Assembly (NCBI GenBank): GCA_028622995.1 | Contig: JAJQJQ010000019.1 | Location: 2,914,001 to 2,978,000, forward strand | Reading direction: 5' to 3' | Source: Panagrolaimus kolymaensis | Taxonomy: Eukaryota; Nematoda; Chromadorea; Rhabditida; Panagrolaimidae | DNA: 64,000 bases | Part shown: piece after piece, positions 22,061 to 32,592 of the stretch | Layout of the letters: each line of letters opens with the position of its first letter | Numbering within the stretch: the stretch's first letter is position 1 | Translations under genes and position numbers: made by a program | Notes under the pieces: generated by a model | The model's database searches: none | What the model saw: the letters and a program-made list of their open reading frames with translations, nothing else | What the model was told of the DNA's origin: nothing

Positions 22061-24024
22061 TTAATGATTCTTTTTTTCATCAATTGTTTGACGTCTTTTC
22101 CATTCAGGTTTACCAATTAAAACCAAAATCAACATATAATATAAAATCACCGAAAGCACAGAGAAATTATGAATGAAATCAAGATGATTATCGCAGCTTA
22201 AAGTGGCTTCACAACCTGGAGGGTTTCCAGGAATATGAATATAATTATGTCCAATGCAAAGTTGAATCACGGCCAAAGACATTAAAAAGGCTCCAATTTT
22301 AGTATGCCATGGAAGAAACCCTTTTCGAACATTCAATGGAGTTTTGGGAAATCCATAATTAATGAAACCGCCAATAAACTAAAAATAATTTCAAAATTTA
22401 AGTATACCCATGAATTCTAAGTCCTCAGTTTGAAAAATTTATTTTTGCGTGATCGTCGAAATTCTTTTTCGCCTAAGTAACTTTAAAAAAATTCTTTTCA
22501 GTTTAAAACTTAGAAATAAAAATCAGTTTTTTATGGGGGTTTTTTGTCTCCCATTTTAGCTATAGATTGCAGTTTTTTTTAAATTCATTTCTGTCTCATT
22601 ACAACCTTATCCATTTTAAAACAAAAAAAATTTGGAATTAAAAAAACTCGCAAATTCTTTTCGACACAGATTTAATTAAAATTTAAATACCCAACTTAAA
22701 AATGAGTGAATTTTTATTCGACCTTGGAAGACACCAGTTTATAAACCAAAAAATAACTATGACAGTTTTCAAAAACATGTAGATTTTTTTTAAAGGTTTT
22801 CATATTCATTTAGAATAGGTAACTTTTCTTTCGCCAAATGTTTCACAGTATAAAAAAAAAATTAAAGAAAAAAATTATGTTTTCAGTTTTCCAACAAAGT
22901 TTGCCATCATATTTCTCATGCCTTTATTTTTTGATTTTTATAAATACGAAAAATAGTTTTCATCATGAACACTTTAAAAAAAATTCGAATAAAAAAGAGT
23001 AGTAAAAGATTATAAAAAACAATTTTTTGGATTTTTAATGAAAAGATTTGTGGAACAGTTAAATTTTATTTCTAAAAAAATGTCTGTTAAGAAAGTTTTT
23101 TAGATGTGAAGTCCGATCTCAGTTTGCCTTTTTCTCGCAAAATATTGCTTAAATTTTGGGTTTAATTTTAATATTTCAGTTTTTAAACAAAACAAAAAAA
23201 CGAATATTTTGTAATAGACAGTTTTACTCTCTCAAACTACACAAAATGAACCCAGTTTATATAAATACTTGTAAATTTATTTTCTCACCTGAATAATATA
23301 AACTATAATTAATATAGTTCCAATCCATCCATGAAATGAAGTTAAATGTTTGGCGTTGCTTAAAGTTTTATCTCGAATCATTGCAGCTAAACCAAATCCA
23401 CCAAATCCAATGGCGCATAAATGTAAAATGCCATGAATTAATTTGGATAAAAGTTTATATTCATGTCGATGAATTCGATATGAAATTATTGCTAAAATTA
23501 ATTTGAGTTACATACATAAGTAAAGAATTAAAAATATTGAATGTCAGTTTACAACTAACTAACCTTCGCCTTGACAAAAAACAAATGAAATGGTCATAAA
23601 AAATCCATGATAATTTCTTAATCCTCCATTTATTGCTGCTTCGCCATACCAATGAAATCCATTGAAAGCACTTCCAAAAAGAAAACCTATAAAAAAATAT
23701 TTAAAGGAGGTTTCAAAGCCATAAAAAAGGTAGACAGTTAAAATAAGTTTCGCTAATTTTCAAAAATTTTTTTACAATATTTTGTTTGGAAAAAATTCAT
23801 TTTTTGTTTTGAATGCCAGTTAATTTTCCTGCATTGCAAAGATGATGCTTACCACTTAAAGCAACCATAATAATTCCAACTCCATGAGCGATTAAAGCAA
23901 TAAAATCAAAATATTTCATTGATTGTTCATATTTTTTTTGCTCGATTTTTTGATCTTCCATGGGTGGAAGAATTACATCCACTTCATTTGGATATGCTGC
24001 TGCTGCAGCGGCAGTTGAATACAT
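22061..24024 (-). CDS. Cytochrome b561 family transmembrane protein
   Basis: Di-heme electron carrier of the b561 family, about 271 residues, exons (minus) 24024-23853, 23686-23564, 23491-23289 and 22378-22061. Six hydrophobic segments are visible. Four candidate heme-ligating histidines sit in the right helices: NYHGFF, KLIHGILH, SFHGWIG and LPWHTKIG. Family members move electrons from ascorbate across endosomal, vesicle or plasma membranes and act as trans-membrane ferri-reductases; which of these applies is not visible. The N-terminus is short, Ala-rich and without a signal peptide. Acceptor TTTCCAG lies five bases before the ATG, so trans-splicing next to the start is likely. Introns 2 and 3 are short to medium, and intron 3 (910 bp) is full of CAGTTTT sites running antisense to the gene. 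Confidence 0.88.
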
Positions 24025-24998
24025 GGTTTCTGGAAATATTTGTCATAAAATAATCTTTTTTTAATTATAAAATTTTTTGTTTCAAAGGAATTTCGCGAAA
24101 AAGTAAAATTAATTTTACAATAAAATTACGTCGACGTCAAAGCTCAGTTACAACGTTCAAATTTTATGTTTTGAGAGAAGTGGAATTTTTGTTTTACGAT
24201 TGGCGCAAAAAAAAAAGCGGACAAAAACACTCATATTTTTTTTGTTGAGTGAAACAAAAATATTTTTTACGTTAAACCCCAAATGATAAGCTTAATGGAA
24301 CACCAGTTACTATTTATCTTTTTTGTTATATTTATTATTTACATCCTTTCTTTTGCATCAGTTTCAAATGGCTACTACACAGTACACAGTTAATAAGAAA
24401 AAAATTTATAGGGTTTATCGACACAAAAAAATGGTTAGAATCCAAAACTTTTGTCTATACAAAATTTAATCATCGTAAAACAGTTTATTTTTTCCTTTCT
24501 TCAAAGGTTCTCACAGTTTTTGACTCGTCCATTTAAATTAAATGATTTTTTAAAGCAAAAAAAGAGTAACGCAAAGGTACAGTTACAAATAAATTAATAA
24601 ATATATTTTAAAAGAAAAACCCAACCAAAATCTCATGAAGACAGTTTATATATAGTTTTTCTCTCGAAAAAATAAAAGTCAGCAAAAAAATATTACGGCT
24701 TTGTAGTCAACGGCTATTATTTTGCATTTTTTCACGTATTTATTGGTCAAAGTCGAAAAATAATTAAAGCAAGCAGCATAAAAACTTTTTTTTTAACATT
24801 CTTTGAAAAAAGCGAGGGAAATAAGTCTCTTATCACTTTGAGCTCAAAGAAGAAGGAGAAGAGGACATGGAGAAAAAAAAACGATGACACAATATTTTTT
24901 TTTGCATACAAACATGTTCATTAATTTGCGTCCATAATAATAAAAATAATCAAACAAAAAAAGCAAATGAATGATGAGAATAGGAAAAGTAACAAACA

Positions 24999-25359
24999 AT
25001 CAGTATCATATTTAGGCTAAAAGCCAATAAAAGGTGGAAGTTGAGTAATGAAGTCAATAAAAGCATGGAAATTAAAAAAGCGGAAGTCAATAAAAGAAGT
25101 GAAATAGCTCAACTTCGCGGCGGAAATAAGAGTCGTCGTGATTTTTTTTTTTTCAAACGTTCGCATAATTAAATTGTAAAAAAATGTAAGTTTAAAATAA
25201 TGGTAATTAAAACAAAAGGAAAAAACTCTTATTTCCGCCGCGAAGTTGAGCTATTTCACTTCTTTTATTGACTTCCGCTTTTTTAATTTCCATGCTTTTA
25301 TTGACTTCATTACTCAACTTCCACCTTTTATTGGCTTTTAGCCTAAATATGATACTGAT
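24999..25359. mobile_element. Foldback MITE (361 bp)
   Basis: Two inverted arms of 135 bp (24999-25133 and 25225-25359) start ATCAGTATCATATTTAGGC and enclose a 91-base AT-rich middle. The arms contain repeated GTCAATAAAAG words. Arms are almost identical. The target duplication cannot be separated from the repeat ends. No coding capacity. Confidence 0.82.
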
Positions 25360-25917
25360 TTCCCTTCTTTTATTGATCTCGAAGAGATATATTCCAACAA
25401 GATGACATGTTAGAGATAACTGAAAAAAGTAGGCACAATGGGAATAATATGAATCTTTTAAAAAACATTAGTCACCAAAAACTACAATTTTCTGTTTAGA
25501 GAATTTTTTTCTAAATTTGTTTCTCTTCGACTTCACAAGATCCCAAAAAATTTATTAATTTCAAAAACAGTTTACTCTCAAACTCCCAGTCCCTCTTCTA
25601 AAACAATATATCCTTAAAACTAAGAATTCACTCATACCCAACTAAACTCTAATTTATTTTTAGAATTCTCAAAAAAAGTATATGTACATAAAAAGAAATT
25701 TATGTAAAAAAAACATAATTCAAAAAATGCCGAGGGTTTCTTTTTAATACCTAATTTTTATGCAAATTTACAACTAATTAAATTAATTTTAAAAACATTA
25801 ATTTTCAATCAAAAAAACAATTTCCCTTTCAAAAAATCAAGAAATAAAAAAAACTTTCTTTCTTTTCAAAGAGACAACACTCAGGCCTTTTCGCGATAAG
25901 AAAAAAAAAGGGGACAG

Positions 25918-25950
25918 AAAACAAACAAACAAACAAACAAACAAACAAAC
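25918..25950. repeat. (AAAC)n microsatellite
   Basis: About eight uninterrupted AAAC units. Confidence 0.95.
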
Positions 25951-26147
25951 GGACATATTTTTTTTGGACACATTTTTAGTCAAATCTCTAAATTTATAAA
26001 GTTTTTTTTCTGGATTTCTTTACAGATATAATCTATAGATGGTCTCTCATAAGTTTACAAAATTTCAGCTATAATTAATAAACATAAACACATGAATAAG
26101 CTAGTTGAAAAAAAAAAGAGATCTTGCGCTCAGTCAAGGCAAACTCA

Positions 26148-26191
26148 ACTTGGGCCAGCGTTCGCGCTTCGCGCTCACGCTGGCCCCAAGG
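26148..26191. repeat. GC-rich hairpin in AT-rich DNA
   Basis: CTTGGGCCAGCG pairs with CGCTGGCCCCAAG (one bulge) around a TTCGCGCTTCGCGCTCA loop. It is the only strongly GC-rich stretch for kilobases. It could be a fragment of a repeat or a structured RNA; there is no further evidence. Confidence 0.6.
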
Positions 26192-28018
26192 AAGCCCAAA
26201 AACACGGGCAACAAGAAAAAGTGCAATAAAAAATAAGAAAGAAAAAGTTAATTAAATTTAAACTTTTTAGGTTAAATCATTACTACTTCAAAGTGCTCAG
26301 TTTAAGAAAAAAAAGTACACTAATTTAGGCCAAAACAAAATAAAAACAAACTTCTATTTGGAACGCTCGAATTCAGTTTTTAACACCTTATCATTATGGA
26401 GTCCAGTTATAAATAATTTTTGATTCCTAATTAATCCAGCGACCCATCATCCTTTTTGGAAATCAATAATTTAGCTTTTTAACAACCACAAAGTTCATCA
26501 GGTCGCTATGGTTCAAAAACTAGACATCTCCTTTTTTTGGCAGTGAAAAAAGTCTCAAAAAATATTATAAAAATAACTTTCAACAAATTTAGTTAAAATT
26601 AACAAATTTAGAAAAATGAAGGAGCGGCCATGTATGTTTATAAAAAAATTAAGCTTCAACTCTTTTTTTCAGCATACATAAATGGGAAAATTTGGAAGAA
26701 ATAAAAAGGTTTTTGTTTACGCATTTCCAAACCATTAAATGACAGTTAAAACTATATTCAAAAAATTAAGAAAAACTCGGGAATGCCCCATAAAATTTTA
26801 TTGCCAGTTTATAATGAAGATCAAAATACATAAAGAAAATTCATTCCAAATTTTTGTAATACCCGCTCAACTATCTTGAAAGAATATTTAATACGGCAGC
26901 AAACATGCTCAGTTTTTTTACAATACCACAGTTTTTTTGGTTGGATAAATTCCTCCATTACATATTTAGTTTGCTAAATTCACAATAAACAGTTATCCTA
27001 AAAAATTGGGCAATCGTAAACCCATTTCGCAACAACCTATGTACATACATACATATAATCCCACTCACTCATATCACCTTATAATCATCACCAAGCTTAA
27101 CATCCACGTTCCTCAAAAATTTCAGTTATTCATTCATTCATTCAGTAAAGCAGTGGGAAAAAAAATTAATCATCATCATCTCACAAAAAATTTGCCAACG
27201 CCTTGTAAAATAAAAAAAGTAAAAATAAAAATTAGGTGTGTCTCTTTCTTTCTTCCACCGTCGAATAAAAAAAAATATTGTTGTCGTCGTCTCCGGAAAA
27301 GGAAGAAAGAAGGATAGCAGCGCCTTCATTCTTGAGAATGAAAAACAAATACATATAAAGTTTCGAAGAAGAAGCATTAGCAGCAGCAACATCAAAAAAT
27401 CAAATTCAAAAAAAGCAAAAGCAGAGGAGGAGGATTGAAGAAGAAAAAAACAATATAATGACAACACAAAAAAATAAAAAGCATTCATCTCGAGAATGGA
27501 ATTTTTTTAAAGCTTAACACAAACTTTTAGTTTTCATGATTGTCATCGTCGTTAAACAACAACGTTGTTAGCCATCCTATAGTTTTTTTTATGTGAGAAA
27601 ATGCTATGCTTTCTTGCTTCTTGCTGTATTTGGAAGAAGGGAATGAGAGAAGGAATTCAATCAATGAATAATCAATCGGTGATAAAAATAAATTGCAACA
27701 AAAATGATATGGGGAAAAAATTTGGCGGGATGAAGTTGTAAAGTAAAAGTATCGCTATAGCTTTCATTCAAAGCATGCATGCGAAAGATGAAGGATTATC
27801 ATAAACATGTAAGCATAATTGCAACAAAACTGTACAAGATAGAATTCGTAAACCAAGTGTGTCATTTTGCTTCTCATCTTGTATCGCCTCCAGAAAAAAG
27901 AAAATAACATATAAAGGATTAAGATTTATTATTACATAAACATATAAACCTAAATATTACACAATTATTATACAAACAAAAAGAATGTTGTTGTTTTCAT
28001 TTGAAGCATTTCACATCA

Positions 28019-28505
28019 TTATTCAGCAGCAGAAAGTTTGAGAATAACTTCACCAGTGAGATCGGTTTTAGGTGCATTAGCTTCAAAGAAGAGTTTTGGA
28101 TCAGTTGCATCATCAGGAGCTTGATTGAACATTAGGATAAGTTTATCAGCTTTTGGTTTGCCAGCCTAAAATAAAAAAAGGTTGTAAAAATGTAAGAAAA
28201 GATTACAGTGAAAAACATAAAAACAATAGCGAGAGAGCATTCATCGTTAAACCATGAGTATCAGCAGCAAATAAAGTGCTTTACAAAAGCAAATAACTTA
28301 CCTTTCGAGTAATTTCCAAATCAACAGTTTCACCAACACCACAAAAACCAAAAATAGGATTAACACCATAATTTGAATTATTTGATGATTTAACTTTGAA
28401 AGCTAAACGAGCAGAACATTGATTGATAAGCTTATGCTTAGATTTTCCACCAGCAGCTGAGATAGGACAAACTGGTGGTTCAACAGCAAGAGCAGAAGTA
28501 GACAT
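28019..28505 (-). CDS. Sperm-specific MSP-domain protein (SSP class)
   Basis: Single MSP (major sperm protein) domain, 116 residues, two exons (28505-28302 and 28165-28019). Typical phrases: PPVCPISAAGG, HKLINQCSARLAFKVKSSNN, YGVNPIFGF, DLEITRK, KADKLILMF. The length and N-terminus resemble the short SSP-type proteins of nematode sperm rather than full MSP (127 residues). Known MSP-fold proteins polymerise or bind in amoeboid sperm. This is the clearest indication of a nematode. It is divergently placed from the deadenylase gene with about 800 bp between starts. No CAGTTTT sites in the gene or its intron. Confidence 0.92.
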
Positions 28506-29302
28506 GATGATGAAGATTTGATGATTGATTCACAAAAAACAAGACACGAAATACGTTCAAAAGAAGCAGGAGCAGCAACGATTAACAGCAGCGACGACGA
28601 TGATAAAAGAAATCTCTAAGAAACAAAAAATGAAGAGTACTTATATCGATTTTGAAGGTAGTTGTTGAAAAATGGAATATGCAAATTTGGATGCTATCAT
28701 TTTCATGGAACAACAAACAAAAAAATGAAGAAAGTGAAAATGAAGCAGCAAAAATTAGAATTTCATCATTTTCAAGTTGCTTGCGTGTTACGATAATGGC
28801 TTTAATCGTTGCAAGAATGAAATGCTTTTGTGAAAACGTTTTCTTTCGAAATTTAGCTTCTTCTTTTCCATTTTTTTACTCGATAATCATTCCTCTTTTT
28901 TGTTGTTGCTCCAACCTCCTTAGCTATTATTAATTTAATAAGAGACTCATAATACCGTAATATTTCCCATTTATGTATTTTATTAGAAAAATGTGTTTTA
29001 CGATGTCGAGCTTCTTCTCTTTCTTTAGTTATAAAACTTTTTCTTCATCAAAGCTAAACGTGTGTTTTTGGAAAAAATAACTTTTATTTATTTTTCGGGT
29101 ATCCTATTTTTGCCATTATTATAGCAATCTTCCATTAAAGGTTACTTCTTTATCTATGGTAGCAATAATTTTCGTGTTTTTTTGCGTGAATATGCACTTT
29201 GACATCTCGCGTTTTTGCTAATATTAATAGTACAAGTTTTTTTTTTCAGGGAGACATTCAGATCCATCATCCATCACCTTTTGGTGAAAAAAGGAAAAAG
29301 AA
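28506..29302. other. Divergent promoter region (SSP gene / CCF-1 gene)
   Basis: No gene supported. A trans-splice-like acceptor T10CAG ends at 29249, 54 bases before the CCF-1 start. An open frame at 28.65-28.93 kb lacks features. The region is free of CAGTTTT arrays. Confidence 0.5.
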
Positions 29303-30485
29303 ATGGAATCTCTTTTTCTAACAGACAAACCAATGATGGCAATGTTCAATAATCCATCATCACTCCCTCAAGGTGTCGTAATTCATGATGTTTGGAGTGA
29401 AAACCTTGGAGAAGAATTTGAAAGAATTCGTCAACTCGTCAAAGAATATCCATTTGTTGCATTTGATACTGAATTTCCTGGTGTTGTTGCTACTCCAATA
29501 GGTGCATTTGCATCCAAAGAAGAATTTCAATTCAGTCATATTTCATACAATGTTAATATTCTCAAATTGATTCAAGTTGGATTTTGTCTTGTCAATTCGA
29601 AGGGCGAATTACCACCTGGTGGAGATATTTGGCAATTCAACTTTCATTTCTCGCTCACTGAAGATATGTATGCTGTTGATTCTGTTGAACTTTTGAAGAA
29701 AGCCGGTATGAATTTTGAACGACATGCTGTAAGTTTGTGTACTTTTTCTTTGTTTTTACGATGCAATGTTGCTGAAGAAACGAAGCAAGTGGTCATTGCT
29801 CACTTTTTGCTGACACGTGTCAACCAATGCAGCTTTTTCTTACTAGTCGTTGATTTATTAATGCTTTTGTTATTTTTTTAGGATCATGGAATCTTTATTG
29901 AAGACTTTGGTGCATTTTTAACAACATCCAACTTGATTGTCAATGAAAACGTTACATGGTTAACTTTCCATTCATGCTTCGATTTTGGATATCTCATGAA
30001 AGCCATTCTTACTCGTCTTCCTGATACCGAAGCAGAATTCTTCGAAATTCATCGTCATCTTTTTCCATGCACTTATGACATCAAAATGTTAATGAAATAT
30101 CCTGTTATTCAAGCTGCAAAGTTTCCTGGTGGTCTTCAAGGTGTAAGTTGTTATCATTTTTTGGACAAATTTGGAGTTTGTGCCTTATTAATCTTTTAAT
30201 CCATTTCACTTTGCAGGTAGCTGATCAACTATGTATTGAAAGAATTGGAAATCAACATCAAGCTGGCTCAGATGCTCTTCTAACTGCTCGAACTTTCTTT
30301 AGACTTCGTGAAAGATTCTTTGGTATATATTGGAAAGATGTAAGTTGACTTTATCTCTTTACTTTTTCCACTCATTATTGCTTTGTTGTTTTTAGATGGC
30401 ACCTCAACTTCAAGGTCACATGTTTGGTCTTGGCATGTCATTTACAACAAACTTTGATGGATCTCCTGATACAATTTTATTTTAA
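29303..30485 (+). CDS. ccf-1: CCR4-NOT deadenylase subunit CAF1 (CNOT7/8, CCF-1)
   Basis: Catalytic CAF1/Pop2 deadenylase that shortens mRNA poly(A) tails in the CCR4-NOT complex. Four exons (29303-29728, 29882-30142, 30217-30339, 30396-30485) give 299 residues, full family length. The DEDD exonuclease residues are visible: FDTEFPG (Asp and Glu), HSCFDFGYL (Asp) and HQAGSDALLT (His and Asp). Other hallmarks: VWSENL near the start, KLIQVGFCL, WQFNFHF, and RIGNQHQ. The start follows a TTTTCAG acceptor at 29249. Introns are short with good GT..AG sites. The symbol follows the C. elegans gene and is based on family resemblance. Confidence 0.95.
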
Positions 30486-31097
30486 TGTTCTAACTCATCA
30501 TCTTACAATTTTAAAAGTTCTTATGTTCATGAAAATAAAAAGAAAGAAAGAATTTGGATGTTTGCTATATTTGATAATGATTAATGAACTAATTATTTTT
30601 TTTACTTGTTGTAATTATGTATTAATTGATTTGAAATAAACTATTTTTGTTTGGGTTAAATGTTGTTTGGCAGAAATGAATAATTTACATGTCTCCTACT
30701 GTATGTCATGGCAATTGCAGTTGAACATGCACGTTGGATTGGTCAATTATGAGTCATCCGAAAGATGAATAGCTGCAGCTGATATCTAGCAAATCTTAAA
30801 AGCAAAATAAACAATTTGTTTATTTAAAAAACTCCCTTAAAAAGTCAAAAGATCAACAAAAAATGAAATTATTTGAGACCGGATATGTCAAATCAAAAGC
30901 TTGCAATTCGATTCGAAGACAGCTTTGGAAAACAAATAAAAACAAGTCTTTTTGGTTTTTAGCTTTTTTCGTTCTTTTTTTTCGGGGATGATTAAAAAAA
31001 TGAGACTCCGGAAGCAAAAGAAAAATGTATTTAAGCTTCCCAAAAATTGCAAATATTGTATTCAATTTTTTGATTAGTTTCAATTATTTTGGAGAGA
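30486..31097. other. Intergenic region
   Basis: 3' flank of the deadenylase gene (AATAAA at ~30,636) and upstream flank of the Gly/Cys-rich gene. No gene seen. Confidence 0.5.
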
Positions 31098-31927
31098 ATG
31101 AAAGCAGCCACCGTTATTTTTTGCTTTTCCTTTTTGGGAATGGTTTTAACTTCAAAGGTTTGATACTTGGAAACATATTATTTTGAACTTTAATATCGAG
31201 ATATTTTTAGGCGGCTGATTTACAAGCCTTTGATGGTAATACCCCAATAGATGGAAATGGAAATAATGATTATCAAGATGAAGCAGTTCCTAAAATATCT
31301 CCATTGCTTACTTCCATTGTAAAAATTACTCCTTCATCATCCTCTGAACTTTCTCGAGTAAAACGTAATTGTGGAAGCTGTGGAGGAGGATGTGGAGGTG
31401 GATGCGGTGGTGGCTATGGTGGTGGCGGATGTGGTGGTTGTGGAGGAGGCGGATGTGGTGGCGGCGGTTGTGGAGGAGGCGGATGTGGATGTTGTGCTCC
31501 ACGATGCATTCAAATTAGGCCTTGCGGCTGTGGTGGTTGTGGAGGTGGAGGAGGCTGCGGAGGCGGTTGTGGTGGAGGCTGTGGAAGAAGCTGTGGAGGT
31601 GGATGCGGAGGATGTGGTGGTGGCTGTGGAGGAGGATGTGGTGGTGGCTGTGGAGGAGGATGCGGTGGTGGTTGTCGATTATGTGCTACTCCCGTTAATC
31701 TCTATGTTCAACAATGCTCTCCTCGATGCTGTGGATGCGGCGGTGGACAACGATTTGGTGGCGGCGGCTGTGGTGGAGGTTGCGGCGGCGGCGGGGGCGG
31801 GGGAGGTGGATGCGGAGGAGGTTGTGGAGGCGGTGGATGTGGATGGGGCCGTAAACGTCGTGCACTTAACATGCTTCAAAAGGAACTTGCATCTAATCCT
31901 ACCAAATTCTTCACTTCTTCTCAATAA
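31098..31927 (+). CDS. Gly/Cys-rich secreted protein
   Basis: Unrecognised secreted protein of 258 residues in two exons (31098-31157, 31211-31927). A signal peptide ([19 protein letters not shown]) is followed by a 50-residue acidic/Ser-Pro region, a dibasic site RVKR, then about 155 residues built of CGGG, GCGG and GGGC units with a few breaks ([26 protein letters not shown]). A second basic site RKRR precedes a 22-residue tail rich in polar residues. Two furin-type sites suggest a proprotein from which the Gly-Cys core is released. Such repeats are known in structural secreted proteins of cuticle, eggshell or adhesive; which one is inference. The GC content of the repeat is far above its surroundings because Gly and Cys codons dominate. 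Confidence 0.75.
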
Positions 31928-32366
31928 TTTATCCTCCATTAACATTTACAACCTTTTGTTATAATTAATATGTATCGTTTAAATTATAAATCCATAATAA
32001 TAAAATTGTTTCTTGAATATTAAAAATTTTCTATCTAACAAGTAACACCGAAATTTCATAGTAAAACTCTTACTTATTTTTTACGCCTTTGCATCTCAAT
32101 GTCATACATTATAAGCATATTGTTTTCACAGCGTTTTTTTAATACCATTAAAAGTTAAAAAAGGTAGTTATGAAATTGTAATACCTAAATTTCATAAACT
32201 TTTTTCTCAACAAAAAAAAACAACAAAGTTTTTGTTTTCATCCATTCAAAAAGCCGGTCTTGTCTTTTACTTTTACCACGAAAAGTGTAACAGCCTAAAA
32301 ACTTGAATTTTCATTTTTTTTCTCAATCAAACACTTTACTTTTCTTTTGAACGTTTGTGTTTTTTA
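31928..32366. other. Intergenic region
   Basis: AATAAT/AATAAA signals of the Gly/Cys gene near 31.99-32.0 kb, then AT-rich DNA. A TTTTTTAG acceptor at 32,361-32,367 is the nearest good trans-splice site upstream of the SWI/SNF start. Confidence 0.45.
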
Positions 32367-32367
32367 G
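32361..32367 (+). promoter_or_regulatory. Possible trans-splice acceptor of the SWI/SNF gene
   Basis: TTTTTAG preceded by GTTTGTGT. Between it and the ATG at 32593 lies almost only the piggyBac-like MITE, which offers no comparable acceptor, so the mature leader would include the element. Confidence 0.4.
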
Positions 32368-32392
32368 CTCATCGTACAAAAAACATATTTAA

Positions 32393-32584
32393 AGGAACAA
32401 GACTATTTGATGCCTTTTTCAAATTTCGTTTCCGTGTCATAGAAGTTGCGAATGCCAAGCGCGTGTTTGAATTTAACGTGTAATTTTTTTAATGACACGT
32501 TAATTCAAATTGCCGGTTGGCGAAATGAACTTCTATGACCCGTAAAACGAAATTTTGAAAAAGGCATCAAATAGTCTTGTTCCT
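32393..32584. mobile_element. piggyBac-like MITE, copy B (192 bp, TTAA)
   Basis: Inverted ends AGGAACAAGACTATTTGATG... match copy A at 17,038 at both ends; TTAA flanks it (32389-32392 and 32585-32588). The middle differs from copy A, so it is an older or separate sub-family member. It ends eight bases before the SWI/SNF start codon. Confidence 0.85.
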
Positions 32585-32592
32585 TTAACGTA

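Larger units (their letters stand above)
21000..27000 (+). repeat. CAGTTTT array, block 3 (motif on + strand)
   Basis: CAGTTTT/CAGTTAA sites on the + strand run through the region after the broken gene, all large introns of the minus-strand cytochrome b561 gene, and its upstream DNA (near 21,120, 21,375, 21,453, 21,735, 21,836, 22,428, 22,500, 22,525, 22,570, 23,180, 23,220, 23,255, 24,305, 24,360, 24,482, 24,644, 25,568, 26,375, 26,910, 26,990). Here the motif is antisense to the host gene, whereas in block 1 it is sense, so it is not a splicing or coding signal. Confidence 0.7.
24025..28018. other. Large intergenic region
   Basis: No gene that I can support. It holds CAGTTTT sites up to ~27.0 kb, a 361-bp foldback element, an (AAAC)n run, a GC-rich hairpin at ~26.15 kb, CATTCATTCATTCA runs near 27.13 kb, and scattered poly-A/T. 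Open frames around 27.0-27.5 kb on both strands are low-complexity Lys/Phe/Ser and look like shadows. Confidence 0.5.

Noticed and set aside
27006..27488. Overlapping 66-116 codon frames on both strands
   Set aside because: Overlap each other in three frames, low complexity, no splice-compatible partners; likely leader or random.
31371..31964. 197-codon Val/Ala/Glu/Asp-rich frame over the Gly/Cys gene
   Set aside because: A frame-shifted shadow of the GGN-TGY repeat.
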